The notes beneath the pieces were generated by a model. The model saw only the letters and a list, made by a program, of their open reading frames with translations. It was not told the DNA's origin and ran no database searches. From positions 1 through 64,000 of the forward strand of contig QGVH01000010.1 of the NCBI GenBank assembly GCA_003242735.1: 64,000 bases of DNA. Direction: 5' to 3'. This stretch comes from a bacterium (GTDB lineage Bacteria > Gemmatimonadota > Gemmatimonadetes > Longimicrobiales > RSA9). Position numbers and translations under genes: made by a program. Below, piece after piece: positions 8,974 through 17,105 of the stretch (the first letter of the stretch is position 1; the number at the start of each line of letters is the position of its first letter).

Positions 8974-9738
8974 ATGTTCGCCGGTCTGCTCGCCGCCGCC
9001 GCGATCGCCGCGACGTTGCTCGCCGTGCTCGGGCTCGCCCTGTCCAGACGCGTGCTGCCGCGGTCCGTCCTGGAGAGCCACAACACCGTCATCGGCCACG
9101 GCTACGCGGTGCTCAGCCTCTTCATCGGGATCCTGCTCGCGCTGATGGTCGTGGCCGTGTGGGAGCGGTACGTGGAGGCGCAGGAGATCACGGAGAGCGA
9201 GGCCAACACGCTGGCGGACCTGTATAGCGACGCCGCGGCCTTCCGCGAGCCGGACCGCAGCCGCCTGCGCCAGCGCATCCGGGACTACGTGCTCGCGGTC
9301 GAAGCGGACGAGTGGCGTGCGATGGCCGAGCGCAAGGAGAGCCCGCGGGCCTGGCAGGCGTACGCGGCGATCCGGCGCGCCTACCTCGACGTGACGCCGC
9401 ACGACCTGCGCGAGGCGCTGTGGCTCGAGCAGTCGCTCCGCCGCCTCGATGTCCTTGCCGATGCGAGGCGGCTCCGCCTACTCCACAGCCGGACCCGGCT
9501 GCCGGCGGCCATGTGGATCGCGTTGTCGGTGCTCAGCCTCGCGACCGTCGGCTTCTCGTACCTGTTCGGCGTGCGCGACCCGCGCCTGCACGCCGTCGTG
9601 AGCGGCGCCATCGCCGCCGGACTCGCGCTCACCCTCACGCTGATCTGGGCGCTCCAGCAGCCGTTCGGCCGCCTGGCCGGCCAGCCGCCCGATGCGTTCA
9701 CGGAGCTGCGCACGGTCTTCGAACAGCCGGAGCCGTGA
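8974..9738 (+). CDS. DUF4239-like integral membrane protein
   Basis: The 254-residue protein has two N-terminal membrane segments (about 2-22 and 42-66), a soluble middle part rich in Arg and Glu, and two C-terminal segments (about 175-195 and 205-232). The phrase SHNTVIGHGYAVLSLFIGILLAL and the following EAQEITESEANTLADLY resemble DUF4239 (bestrophin-like) proteins, for which no firm function is known. GGAGGTG precedes the ATG. It is followed 62 bases later by a PH-domain membrane protein on the same strand. Confidence 0.75.
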   Translation: MFAGLLAAAAIAATLLAVLGLALSRRVLPRSVLESHNTVIGHGYAVLSLFIGILLALMVVAVWERYVEAQEITESEANTLADLYSDAAAFREPDRSRLRQRIRDYVLAVEADEWRAMAERKESPRAWQAYAAIRRAYLDVTPHDLREALWLEQSLRRLDVLADARRLRLLHSRTRLPAAMWIALSVLSLATVGFSYLFGVRDPRLHAVVSGAIAAGLALTLTLIWALQQPFGRLAGQPPDAFTELRTVFEQPEP

Positions 9739-9800
9739 GCCGCGGCCGGGCTCCGCCCCCGAGCTTGACCCGCCACCCACCCCGGCCGCAGTATTGCCGT

Positions 9801-10427
9801 ATGATCGGGATTGCGTCCCAGCGCGTGCTCGTTGCGCGTTTCAGCCCGAAGCTGCGCATCTACCAGTACGTCAACAGTCTCCTGATCCTGCTGATCTCCA
9901 TCGTCGGGATCCCGCTGATCCCGATCTGGCTGGTGGTCGGCTGGGTGTGGGCGGACCGCTACTTCCGGTCGCTCCGCTGCGAGCTCGACGACCGCCACCT
10001 GCGCATCCGCCGCGGCGTGCTGTTCCGCAAGACCAAGACGATCCCGCTCGACCGCATCCAGGACTTCACGCTGCAGGACGGCCCGATCCTCCGTGCCTTC
10101 GGCCTCTGCTCCCTGCGCATCGAGACCGCGGGCCAATCATCACCCCAGGGATCTGCCGACGCGGCCCTCACCGGCCTGCTGGACGCCGAGGAGTTCCAGG
10201 AAGCGGTCGTGGAGCGCCGGGACCGGCTCCTCCAGCGACTGGCCGGCGCCGCGAACACGGTGGGCGCGGCAAGCGCGGCCGACCCCGCGCGGGTGGAAGC
10301 ATCCGTGGCGTCGTCAACGCCCGCGGCACCTGCGGGGCCGGCCGCGCTGCCCGGGGCCGAACAGCTCCTGCTCGAGATCCGCGACCTGCTCCGGAGCATC
10401 GACGCCCAACTGCGGGTGGCGCGGTAG
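9801..10427 (+). CDS. Bacterial PH-domain (bPH2/DUF304) membrane protein
   Basis: The 208-residue protein has a pair of hydrophobic segments (about 24-50) followed by a bacterial PH-like domain: YFRSLRCELDDRHLRIRRG, TIPLDRIQDFTLQDGPILR and GLCSLRIETAG are typical for this family. The C-terminal third is Ala-rich and ends in an amphipathic helix (LLLEIRDLLRSIDAQLRVA). Homologues sit at the cytoplasmic membrane face; their precise role is poorly known. The gene follows the DUF4239-like gene and is convergent with the NmrA-like gene, with a hairpin in between. Confidence 0.85.
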   Translation: MIGIASQRVLVARFSPKLRIYQYVNSLLILLISIVGIPLIPIWLVVGWVWADRYFRSLRCELDDRHLRIRRGVLFRKTKTIPLDRIQDFTLQDGPILRAFGLCSLRIETAGQSSPQGSADAALTGLLDAEEFQEAVVERRDRLLQRLAGAANTVGAASAADPARVEASVASSTPAAPAGPAALPGAEQLLLEIRDLLRSIDAQLRVAR

Positions 10428-10497
10428 CGGCGCGGCTGCCGGCGCCTCCGGCACGGCCGCACCGCGGTGACCAGCCGCCCTTGGCGCGAGAGCGGCG

Positions 10498-10528
10498 GCG
10501 CGTGCACGCCGGTGCCCCCTGCACGCGC
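10498..10528. terminator. Bidirectional hairpin between convergent genes
   Basis: A perfect 9-base stem, GCGCGTGCA with TGCACGCGC, encloses a 13-base loop between the PH-domain gene and the leftward NmrA-like gene. It lacks a clear T run on either side. Confidence 0.4.
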
Positions 10529-10551
10529 GCACCCGGCTCCGTATCACGGTA

Positions 10552-11418
10552 TTACGTTCCCTTGAACGCCTGCGCGTAGTCTCGAGCGAAGTCGCGGATC
10601 GTGCGCGGCGGCCGGCCCAGGAGGCGCTCCACGGTGTCGGACACCGTGGACGTCGGCCCGCCGGCGCGCTGGTACGCGGCGATGGCGAGCATCGCGTCCA
10701 CCAGCTCCGGCGGCGTGCCGCGCGCCTCCAGCCGCTCCCGCGCTTCCTCCATCGTGATGGGCTGGTAACGGATCTCCTTCCCCGTCGCCTCGGACAGCGC
10801 CGCCGCCACCTCCGCGTAGCCCACCGCCTCGCCTCCCGTGAGGACGTACTTCTTGCCGGCGTGCGGCTCCGGATCCAGCAGCACCCGCAGTGCCACCTCC
10901 GCGATGTCGCGCGCGTCGATGAACGGGACGCGGCCGTCGCCGATGGGCGAGTAGATCACCCCTTCCGCGCGCACGGTCTCCGCCACCTCGCCCAGCCAGT
11001 TCTGCATGAACGCGTGCGGACGGAGGAGCGTCCACCCCATCGCCGTCTGCTGGAGCGCCTGCTCGGCCCACCAGTGCTCGCGCGCGATGCTCGAGTTCGA
11101 GTGGTCGGATGCGCCCAGGGCCGAGAGCTTGACCACGTGGCGCACGCCGAGCGCCTCCGCAGCCCGGACCACGCCCCTCTGGATCTCGCCGAAGCCCGGC
11201 TCGTTGCCCGTGAGCAGGAACAGCCGCGTCGTCCCGGCCAGCGCCGGCTCGAGCAACCGTTCATCCGAGAGGTCGGCCTGCGCCCACACGACGCCAGGCA
11301 CTGGCCGCGCCTTGCGCACATCGCGGAGCACGGCGCGCGTGGGGACGCCGGCGTCGGAGAGGAGACGGACCAACTCGGAGCCGATGGTGCCTGTACTGCC
11401 CGTCACGGTGATCAGCAT
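10552..11418 (-). CDS. NmrA-like NAD(P)-binding oxidoreductase
   Basis: The 288-residue atypical short-chain dehydrogenase has the N-terminal dinucleotide-binding motif TGSTGTIGS (about 6-14), an acidic-to-Arg switch (AVLRDVRKA) suggesting NADPH, and the NmrA/quinone-reductase-like centre VVKLSALGASDHS and WTLLRPHAFMQNW. It matches proteins often annotated as NAD(P)H:quinone or azo reductases, or as redox sensors. There is no classical YxxxK site. AGGAGATCC precedes the ATG. It is divergent from the S9 peptidase gene. Confidence 0.85.
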   Translation of the reverse strand: MLITVTGSTGTIGSELVRLLSDAGVPTRAVLRDVRKARPVPGVVWAQADLSDERLLEPALAGTTRLFLLTGNEPGFGEIQRGVVRAAEALGVRHVVKLSALGASDHSNSSIAREHWWAEQALQQTAMGWTLLRPHAFMQNWLGEVAETVRAEGVIYSPIGDGRVPFIDARDIAEVALRVLLDPEPHAGKKYVLTGGEAVGYAEVAAALSEATGKEIRYQPITMEEARERLEARGTPPELVDAMLAIAAYQRAGGPTSTVSDTVERLLGRPPRTIRDFARDYAQAFKGT

Positions 11419-11528
11419 GGCGGATCTCCTGCGCTCATGACCCGGCGCCCGGCCGCGTTGCGCCGCCCGGACCCGCGCCGCAGATTGACCGACCCGACCA
11501 CGGCATCACCCTTCCACGGAGGAATCCC

Positions 11529-14174
11529 GTGAGCCCGACCCGACGCTGGGTTGATCCGGGCCACGCGGCCATCGCCGCACGGGTCCGGACGCTCTGGTTC
11601 TTCGCTCTCGGCGTTGCCCCAGCATTGCTGGGGCGCCCTGCCGCTGCACAGAACGGGCCGGCCGTGCCGGCACAGGCAACCGCGACCCATCGGCCCGAGT
11701 ACGGCCCCGGCGCAGCCAACTACCAGCTCGCGGCGCGCTGGGCGCCCTACAAGATCGACAAGCTGATCTACAGCACGACCGTCGAGCCGCGCTGGATCAA
11801 GGGCACGGAGCGCTTCTGGTACGAGTGGCGGACCTCGGCAGGCACGTTCTACTACATCGTGGACCCGGTCCGCGGCACCAAGCGCCAGATCTTCGACAAC
11901 GACCGCATCGCCGCCGAACTCACGCGCATCACCCGCGACCCGTGGGACGGCCAGCACCTCCCGATCCGCAACATCCGCTTCGTCGACGCCAACACGCTGC
12001 GGTTCGAGGTCCAGTCGTCCCAGGACGAAGAGGTCGAGGAGCGGCAGGACACGATCCAGACCGAGCAGCGGGTCCTCACACGCGCCAGCCAGCCGCGGCC
12101 CCGCACGCGCAAGAAGGTGTTCCACTTCGAATACGACGTGAACACCCAGACCCTGCGCCAGCTCGAGGACCACGAGGAGCCGGACTCGCACCCGCAGTGG
12201 GCCAGCGTCTCGCCGGACGGGCGCACCGTCGTCTTCGCGCGCCGTCACAACCTCTACATGATGTCCGGCGACGACTACCACAAGATCCTGGACGCACGCA
12301 AGGGCAAGCAGGGAGAGGAGGCGGAGAAGGCGGAGGAGGCCGTCCAGGTGCAGGAGATCCAGCTCACCGACGACGGCGAGGAGCACTACAGCTACGCGGT
12401 CGGCCAGCGCGGCCAGACGGATGCGCAGCGTGAGAAGAACAGGGACAAGCGCATGCGCGCCCCGATCGTCTGGTCCAAGGACTCCCGCCGCTTCGCCCTC
12501 GTCCGCTCCGACCAGCGCAAGGTCGGCGACCTGTGGGTCATCCATTCAGTGGGCAACAAGCGGCCCGAGCTGGAGACCTACAAGTACGACATGCCGGGCG
12601 AGGAGAACGTGACGCAGCAGGAGCTGCTGGTCTACGACCTCGAGACCCGGACTATGGTCAGGGTCGAGGCGGACGCGTGGAAGGACCAGTCGCTCCAGAT
12701 CGCGACCGCTCGGCAGTTCGAGTACCCGGACTCCGACGAGCCGCGGCGCGCGCTCTGGCTCTCGGACGACTCGGACGAGCTCTACTTCCTGCGCCTCAGC
12801 CGGGACCGCAAGCGCGTGGACCTCTGTGTCGCGGACGCGGCCACCGGCGCTGTGCGCGTCATCATCGAGGAGCGGCTGAACACCTACATCGAAACCCGTC
12901 CGCCGGAGCTCCTGTCCAACGGCGACATCCTCTGGTGGTCCGAGCGGGATGGCTGGGCCCACATCTACCGCTTCGCGAACGACGGCAGGTTGAAGAACCA
13001 GGTCACACGCGGCCCGTTCTCCGTCCGCAGCATCGAGGGCGTGGACGAGGAGAACGGCGTCATCTACTTCGTGGCCACAGGCCGTGAGCCCGGCGAGGAT
13101 CCCTACTACCAGCACCTGTACCGGGTGAACCTGGACGGCTCGGGGCTCCAGCTCCTGAACCCCGGGAACTACGACCACACCGTCCGCCTGAGCGAGTCGA
13201 ACCGCTACTTCGTGGACAACTTCTCCCGGGTCAACACCGTGCCGGCCGCGGTGCTGCGCGACCGCAACGGCCGGCAGGTCCTCGAGCTCGAGACGGCCGA
13301 CTTCTCCCGGCTCGAGGAGGCCGGCTGGCAGATGCCGGAGCCGTTCACGGTCAAGGCCGCGGATGGCGTCACCGACCTGTACGGTGTGATGTACAAGCCG
13401 TTCGACTTCGACCCGAACCGCAAGTACCCGATCATCGTCTACGTCTACCCGGGCCCACAGACGGAGGCGGTCTCGAAGTCGTTCAGCACGAACCGGTTCG
13501 AGACGGCGCTCGCGCAGTTCGGGTTCATCGTCATCACGGTCGGGAACCGGGGCGGCCATCCGGCCCGGTCGAAGTGGTACCACAACTACGGCTACGGCAA
13601 CCTCCGGGATTACGGGCTCGCCGACAAGAAGGCGGCGATCGAGCAGCTCGCGGCCCGGCACCCGTTCATCGACATCGAGCGCGTGGGCATCTACGGCCAC
13701 TCGGGCGGCGGCTTCATGACCACGGCCGCGATGCTGGTCTACCCGGACTTCTTCAAGGTCGGCGTCGCCTCGTCCGGCAACCACGAGAACAACATCTACA
13801 ACCGCTGGTGGTCCGAGACCCACCACGGCGTGAAGGAGGTCGTGGACGCCGAGGGGAACGTCCGGTTCGAGTACGACATCGCGAAGAACTCGGAGCTGGC
13901 CAGGAACCTGAAGGGACGCCTGCTGCTCGTCACGGGCGACGTGGACAACAACGTGCACCCGGCCAACACCCTGCGCATGGCGGAGGCGCTGATCAGGGCG
14001 AACAAGCGCTTCGACTTCTTCATCTTCCCCGGCCAGCGCCACGGGTTCGGCGACATGAGCGACTACTGGTTCTGGCTGCGCGCGGAATACTTCGTGAAGC
14101 ACCTGCTGGGCGACGACCGCTGGAGCGCCGACATCATCGAGCTCCAGGTCGAGCAGGAGAAGAAGACGACGTAG
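11529..14174 (+). CDS. Secreted S9 (dipeptidyl-peptidase IV-type) peptidase
   Basis: The 881-residue protein has a Sec signal peptide (hydrophobic stretch about 18-35 ending RPAAAQ), a beta-propeller region (about 60-560) and a C-terminal alpha/beta-hydrolase domain. The catalytic triad is visible: Ser725 in GIYGHSGGGFMT, Asp806 (or Asp804) in GDVDNNVHP and His838 in GQRHGFGD. S9B enzymes release dipeptides, often after proline, in the periplasm or outside. The start is GTG behind GGAGGAA. A strong hairpin follows the stop. A run of charged residues around 259-272 (GKQGEEAEKAEEA) is inserted in the propeller. Confidence 0.93.
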   Translation: MSPTRRWVDPGHAAIAARVRTLWFFALGVAPALLGRPAAAQNGPAVPAQATATHRPEYGPGAANYQLAARWAPYKIDKLIYSTTVEPRWIKGTERFWYEWRTSAGTFYYIVDPVRGTKRQIFDNDRIAAELTRITRDPWDGQHLPIRNIRFVDANTLRFEVQSSQDEEVEERQDTIQTEQRVLTRASQPRPRTRKKVFHFEYDVNTQTLRQLEDHEEPDSHPQWASVSPDGRTVVFARRHNLYMMSGDDYHKILDARKGKQGEEAEKAEEAVQVQEIQLTDDGEEHYSYAVGQRGQTDAQREKNRDKRMRAPIVWSKDSRRFALVRSDQRKVGDLWVIHSVGNKRPELETYKYDMPGEENVTQQELLVYDLETRTMVRVEADAWKDQSLQIATARQFEYPDSDEPRRALWLSDDSDELYFLRLSRDRKRVDLCVADAATGAVRVIIEERLNTYIETRPPELLSNGDILWWSERDGWAHIYRFANDGRLKNQVTRGPFSVRSIEGVDEENGVIYFVATGREPGEDPYYQHLYRVNLDGSGLQLLNPGNYDHTVRLSESNRYFVDNFSRVNTVPAAVLRDRNGRQVLELETADFSRLEEAGWQMPEPFTVKAADGVTDLYGVMYKPFDFDPNRKYPIIVYVYPGPQTEAVSKSFSTNRFETALAQFGFIVITVGNRGGHPARSKWYHNYGYGNLRDYGLADKKAAIEQLAARHPFIDIERVGIYGHSGGGFMTTAAMLVYPDFFKVGVASSGNHENNIYNRWWSETHHGVKEVVDAEGNVRFEYDIAKNSELARNLKGRLLLVTGDVDNNVHPANTLRMAEALIRANKRFDFFIFPGQRHGFGDMSDYWFWLRAEYFVKHLLGDDRWSADIIELQVEQEKKTT

Positions 14175-14194
14175 CTGGACGGGGAGAACGGTTT

Positions 14195-14243
14195 GCGCGG
14201 GGCGCGCTTCGGCCATGCTTCGTGGCGGAAGCGCGCCCCGCGC
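14195..14243. terminator. Strong bidirectional hairpin
   Basis: A perfect 16-base stem (14195-14210 with 14228-14243; GCGCGGGGCGCGCTTC) continues inward with GCCA/TGGC. It lies 20 bases after the S9 stop and faces the remnant of a leftward gene, so it can terminate both. Confidence 0.6.
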
Positions 14244-14277
14244 TCTTGCTGCGTTCGCCGCCTGCCGTTCTTGCGGG

Positions 14278-14842
14278 TCAGCGACGGGCCTGCGCCGCCG
14301 CGCCCTCGGCCGTGAGCCGCTCCAGCGCGCGGCGCGCAGCGTCCACGTGCGGTTGCAGCTCCGGGTCGGCGTTCTCCCAGAACCTCAGGAAGCGCGAGCA
14401 GAGGAGGGCCGCGCGATCCGGCAGGCCCGCCGCCTCGACCACGTTCCCCAGCAGTACCGAGTCCGCGCCCACCGCGCGGCCCACCCGCAGCGCGCCTTCC
14501 TGGTCCAGCGACCCGCCGGCCGCCGCCTGTCGCCACCGGTGCAGTACCGTGCGCGGGTCGATGGTCCGGATTGCGCCGACCTCGTCGAGGTTTGTCGAGA
14601 GCAGGTCCACCAGCCCCTCACCCAGGAGCTCCCCGGCCAGGCCCGACGTGGTGAACGGCAACACCGCCGAGCAGCACCACGCCGAGCGCGCGCACAACAC
14701 CCGTCGGCAGGTCGAAGACGTCAGCGGCCTGGAGAACGAGCCACGACCCGCTGGCGAACACCACAGCGGCCTGGAACGGGCCGTGCTGGCGAAGCCGCTC
14801 TGCCCGCGGGATGCGCGGAGGAAACGACGTGAAGGCGGCCAC
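14278..14842 (-). pseudogene. Decayed TolB/adenylate-cyclase-type regulator
   Basis: Two fragments in different frames belong to one gene family. The first (start 14842, MAAFTSFPPRIPRAERL) carries the N-terminal membrane anchor RQHGPFQAAVVFASGSWLVLQAADVF, typical of proteins with an N-terminal regulator or kinase domain and a TolB-like C-terminal part. The second (from about 14650 down to 14278) reads AVLPFTTSGLAGELLGEGLVDLLSTNLDEV and ends in AAAQARR, matching the TolB-like domain that starts with AVLPF. The join at about 14640 is out of frame and the region normally separating them is missing, so both a deletion and a frame change occurred. The usual TPR repeats are also absent. Confidence 0.6.
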
Positions 14843-14880
14843 CCCGCGGCACGGGCGCTCGCCTTGCGGCGTCTCCTCCC

Positions 14881-15996
14881 GTGATGGGCACGGCCGGCGA
14901 GCTCACCCTCTTCCTCTGCGGCGACGTCATGACCGGGCGGGGCGTGGACCAGGTGTTCGCCCGGTCGTGTCCGCCCGACCTCCACGAGCCGTCCGTGCGC
15001 TCCGCGCTCGAGTACGTCGCTCTCGCCGAGCGCGCCAACGGCCCGATCCCGCGCCCGGTGGACCACGCGTACGTCTGGGGCGATGCGCTGGCCGTGCTGC
15101 GTGACGTCCAGCCCGCCGCCCGGATCATCAACCTCGAGACCGCCGTCACCGGCAACGACGAGCCCGATCCCAAGGGCATCAACTATCGCATGCACCCGGC
15201 CAACGTGGGCGTGCTCACGGCGGCCGGCATCGACTGCTGCGTGCTCGCCAACAACCACGTGCTCGACTGGGGGGAGGCCGGGCTGCTGGAGACGCTCGAC
15301 GTGCTGGCCGCGGCCGGCATTGCTGTGGCCGGCGCCGGTCGCGACGCCGCGGCCGCCAGCGCACCCGCGCTGCTCGACGCGCCCGGCGGCGCACGCATCC
15401 TCGTGCTGGGCCTCGGCGCCGCCGACAGCGGCATCCCCTGGCGCTGGGCGGCGCGCCCCAGCGAGCCCGGCGTGCACCTGCTGCGCGACTACTCGGACCG
15501 GGAGGTCGAACGCATCGCGAACGTGATCGGGGCGACGAAGCGGCCGGGCGACGTCGTCGTCGCCTCGATCCACTGGGGCCCGAACTGGGGCTACGGCATC
15601 CCACCCGAGCACCGCCGCTTCGCGCACGCGCTGATCGAGGAGGCGGGGGTGGACGTCGTGCACGGGCACTCCTCGCACCACCCGAAGGCGATCGAGGTCT
15701 ACCGCGACCGCCCGATCCTCTACGGCTGCGGCGACCTCATCAACGACTACGAGGGCATCGGCGGCTACGAGCAGTTCCGCACCGAACTCGCCTTGATGTA
15801 TTTCCCGACACTGGATCCCCGGACCGGCCGGCTGCTCCGCCTCGTGATGGCGCCGCTGCGCATCCGCAGGTTCCGGCTGGAGCACGTGGCAGAGCCGGCC
15901 CGCGCCTGGCTGCGCGACACGATGGACCGGGAGTGCCGGCGCTACGGCGGCCGCGTCGTGCCGCGGGACGACGCGCTGGAGCTGGAGTGGGCGTGA
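14881..15996 (+). CDS. CapA/PgsA-like metallophosphatase-fold protein
   Basis: The 371-residue protein belongs to the CapA family of calcineurin-like phosphoesterase folds, related to poly-gamma-glutamate assembly proteins. Metal-site motifs are seen: FLCGDVMTGRGVDQ (about 11-24), NLETAVT, LANNHVLDWGE, SIHWGPNWGYG and the HGHSSHHPKAIEVY stretch. It has no signal peptide or anchor, so it is probably cytoplasmic, and no capB/capC neighbours occur, making capsule synthesis doubtful. It starts at a GTG immediately followed by ATG, without a clear ribosome site. Confidence 0.87.
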   Translation: MMGTAGELTLFLCGDVMTGRGVDQVFARSCPPDLHEPSVRSALEYVALAERANGPIPRPVDHAYVWGDALAVLRDVQPAARIINLETAVTGNDEPDPKGINYRMHPANVGVLTAAGIDCCVLANNHVLDWGEAGLLETLDVLAAAGIAVAGAGRDAAAASAPALLDAPGGARILVLGLGAADSGIPWRWAARPSEPGVHLLRDYSDREVERIANVIGATKRPGDVVVASIHWGPNWGYGIPPEHRRFAHALIEEAGVDVVHGHSSHHPKAIEVYRDRPILYGCGDLINDYEGIGGYEQFRTELALMYFPTLDPRTGRLLRLVMAPLRIRRFRLEHVAEPARAWLRDTMDRECRRYGGRVVPRDDALELEWA

Positions 15997-16045
15997 TGCT
16001 GGACAGCGCACCTCACCCGCGCTCGTGGGCATCGGCCTTCACGTC

Positions 16046-16978
16046 TCACCGCCCCACATCCCACGCAGTCTCGAAGTAGTCCGCCTCCTTTTCCCACGGC
16101 CCGGCGTCGCCGGGCAGCGCCGCGAGCCCGGCGATGGCGAGAGCCGGAGCCAGGATGCCGGGCTCCACGTAGCGCCGGAGCCACGCGCCGCCGGGGAGTG
16201 CGCCCAGCAACCAGTGCTCGATCGGCCCCGCCCACGCGATCTCCAGGAAGTCGCCCTGGACGACGTGCACCCGCTCGTGCGCCAGCAGCTCGCCGTGCGG
16301 CGTCGCGTGCACGAGCGGCCTGCTCCACGGGTCCCCCACGATCACCGTGCCGCAGATCGCGAAGCCGAGCGTCACCCGATCATTCCTCTCGAGCAACGGT
16401 TTGCCCGGCCGCTCGAAAACCGGCGTGGCCGCATGCACCGAGGCCGGCACGTCGAGCCGGAAGTCGTCCCGGAGCACGAGCGCCGTGAGGTACGCAGCCC
16501 GGACGAGATTGACCTTGAGCCGCGCGTGTGCGGAGTCGCGAGATGGTTGGAGGTACAGCGTGAACGGCCCCACTGGGAGCAGCATCAGGTCGAACGCGCC
16601 GCGCCCCGCCGCACCGTTCCGAGCCATCGACGCGCCCGCGGCCCCGAAGAACCGGCCCGCGAGGCCGGAGCCCGGGATGCCGTGCCAGCTCATGAACCGT
16701 TTGCCGCCGTAGACGACCACGCCACCCGCGGCACCCAGGCCGAACGCCCGGAAGAACGGCCGCCCGTTCACGAGCGCGGTGACGCCGGCGGTGACTCCGC
16801 CGAGGAGCGCGTTCGCGCCGATGACCTTGAGCTCCGTGCCCACGTTCGCCTGCGCCCGCGCCGGCGCCGGCACCATGAGCGATACGAGGAGCAGTGCGAT
16901 GACGACGCTCGACAGCCCGCACGCGCGGCCCCGGCATCCGCTTCTGCTCCCACTTCCACACCACACCACAGCCGACAT
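16046..16978 (-). CDS. Putative membrane or exported protein with HExxHxxQ zinc motif
   Basis: The 310-residue protein starts MSAVVWCGSGSRSG with a signal or anchor segment (about 22-42, cleavage after ARA). A glycine-rich hydrophobic stretch follows (about 52-90). His234-Glu-Arg-Val-His238 with Gln241 (HERVHVVQ) and a later EKEADYFE (about 294-301) recall the HExxHxxQ...E.EAD pattern of the DUF4157 zinc-metallopeptidase-like family. The chosen ATG has GGGAGGTG upstream; an earlier in-frame ATG at 16999 lacks one. I do not recognise an exact family, and peptidase activity is inference from the motif. It is convergent with the CapA-like gene. Confidence 0.68.
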   Translation of the reverse strand: MSAVVWCGSGSRSGCRGRACGLSSVVIALLLVSLMVPAPARAQANVGTELKVIGANALLGGVTAGVTALVNGRPFFRAFGLGAAGGVVVYGGKRFMSWHGIPGSGLAGRFFGAAGASMARNGAAGRGAFDLMLLPVGPFTLYLQPSRDSAHARLKVNLVRAAYLTALVLRDDFRLDVPASVHAATPVFERPGKPLLERNDRVTLGFAICGTVIVGDPWSRPLVHATPHGELLAHERVHVVQGDFLEIAWAGPIEHWLLGALPGGAWLRRYVEPGILAPALAIAGLAALPGDAGPWEKEADYFETAWDVGR

Positions 16979-17045
16979 CCCGCACCTCCCACACCTCATC
17001 CCCGGACACGCTTCGCGGCAAACGCGGATCCACCGGTGATGCGAA

Positions 17046-17071
17046 CAGGGCCAGGCAACCGCCTGGCCCTG
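17046..17071 (-). terminator. Terminator of the second S9 peptidase gene
   Basis: A perfect 11-base stem (CAGGGCCAGGC with GCCTGGCCCTG) around an AACC loop lies 35 bases past the S9 stop codon and just upstream of the leftward HExxH-protein gene. Confidence 0.6.
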
Positions 17072-17105
17072 GGGGTGGGGACAGAGCTTGGACTGTGTCG
17101 TCGGC

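Noticed and set aside
11529-14174. Possible second gene within the S9 frame (charged insert near 12300)
   Set aside because: The insert is in frame and does not disrupt the propeller or catalytic domain.
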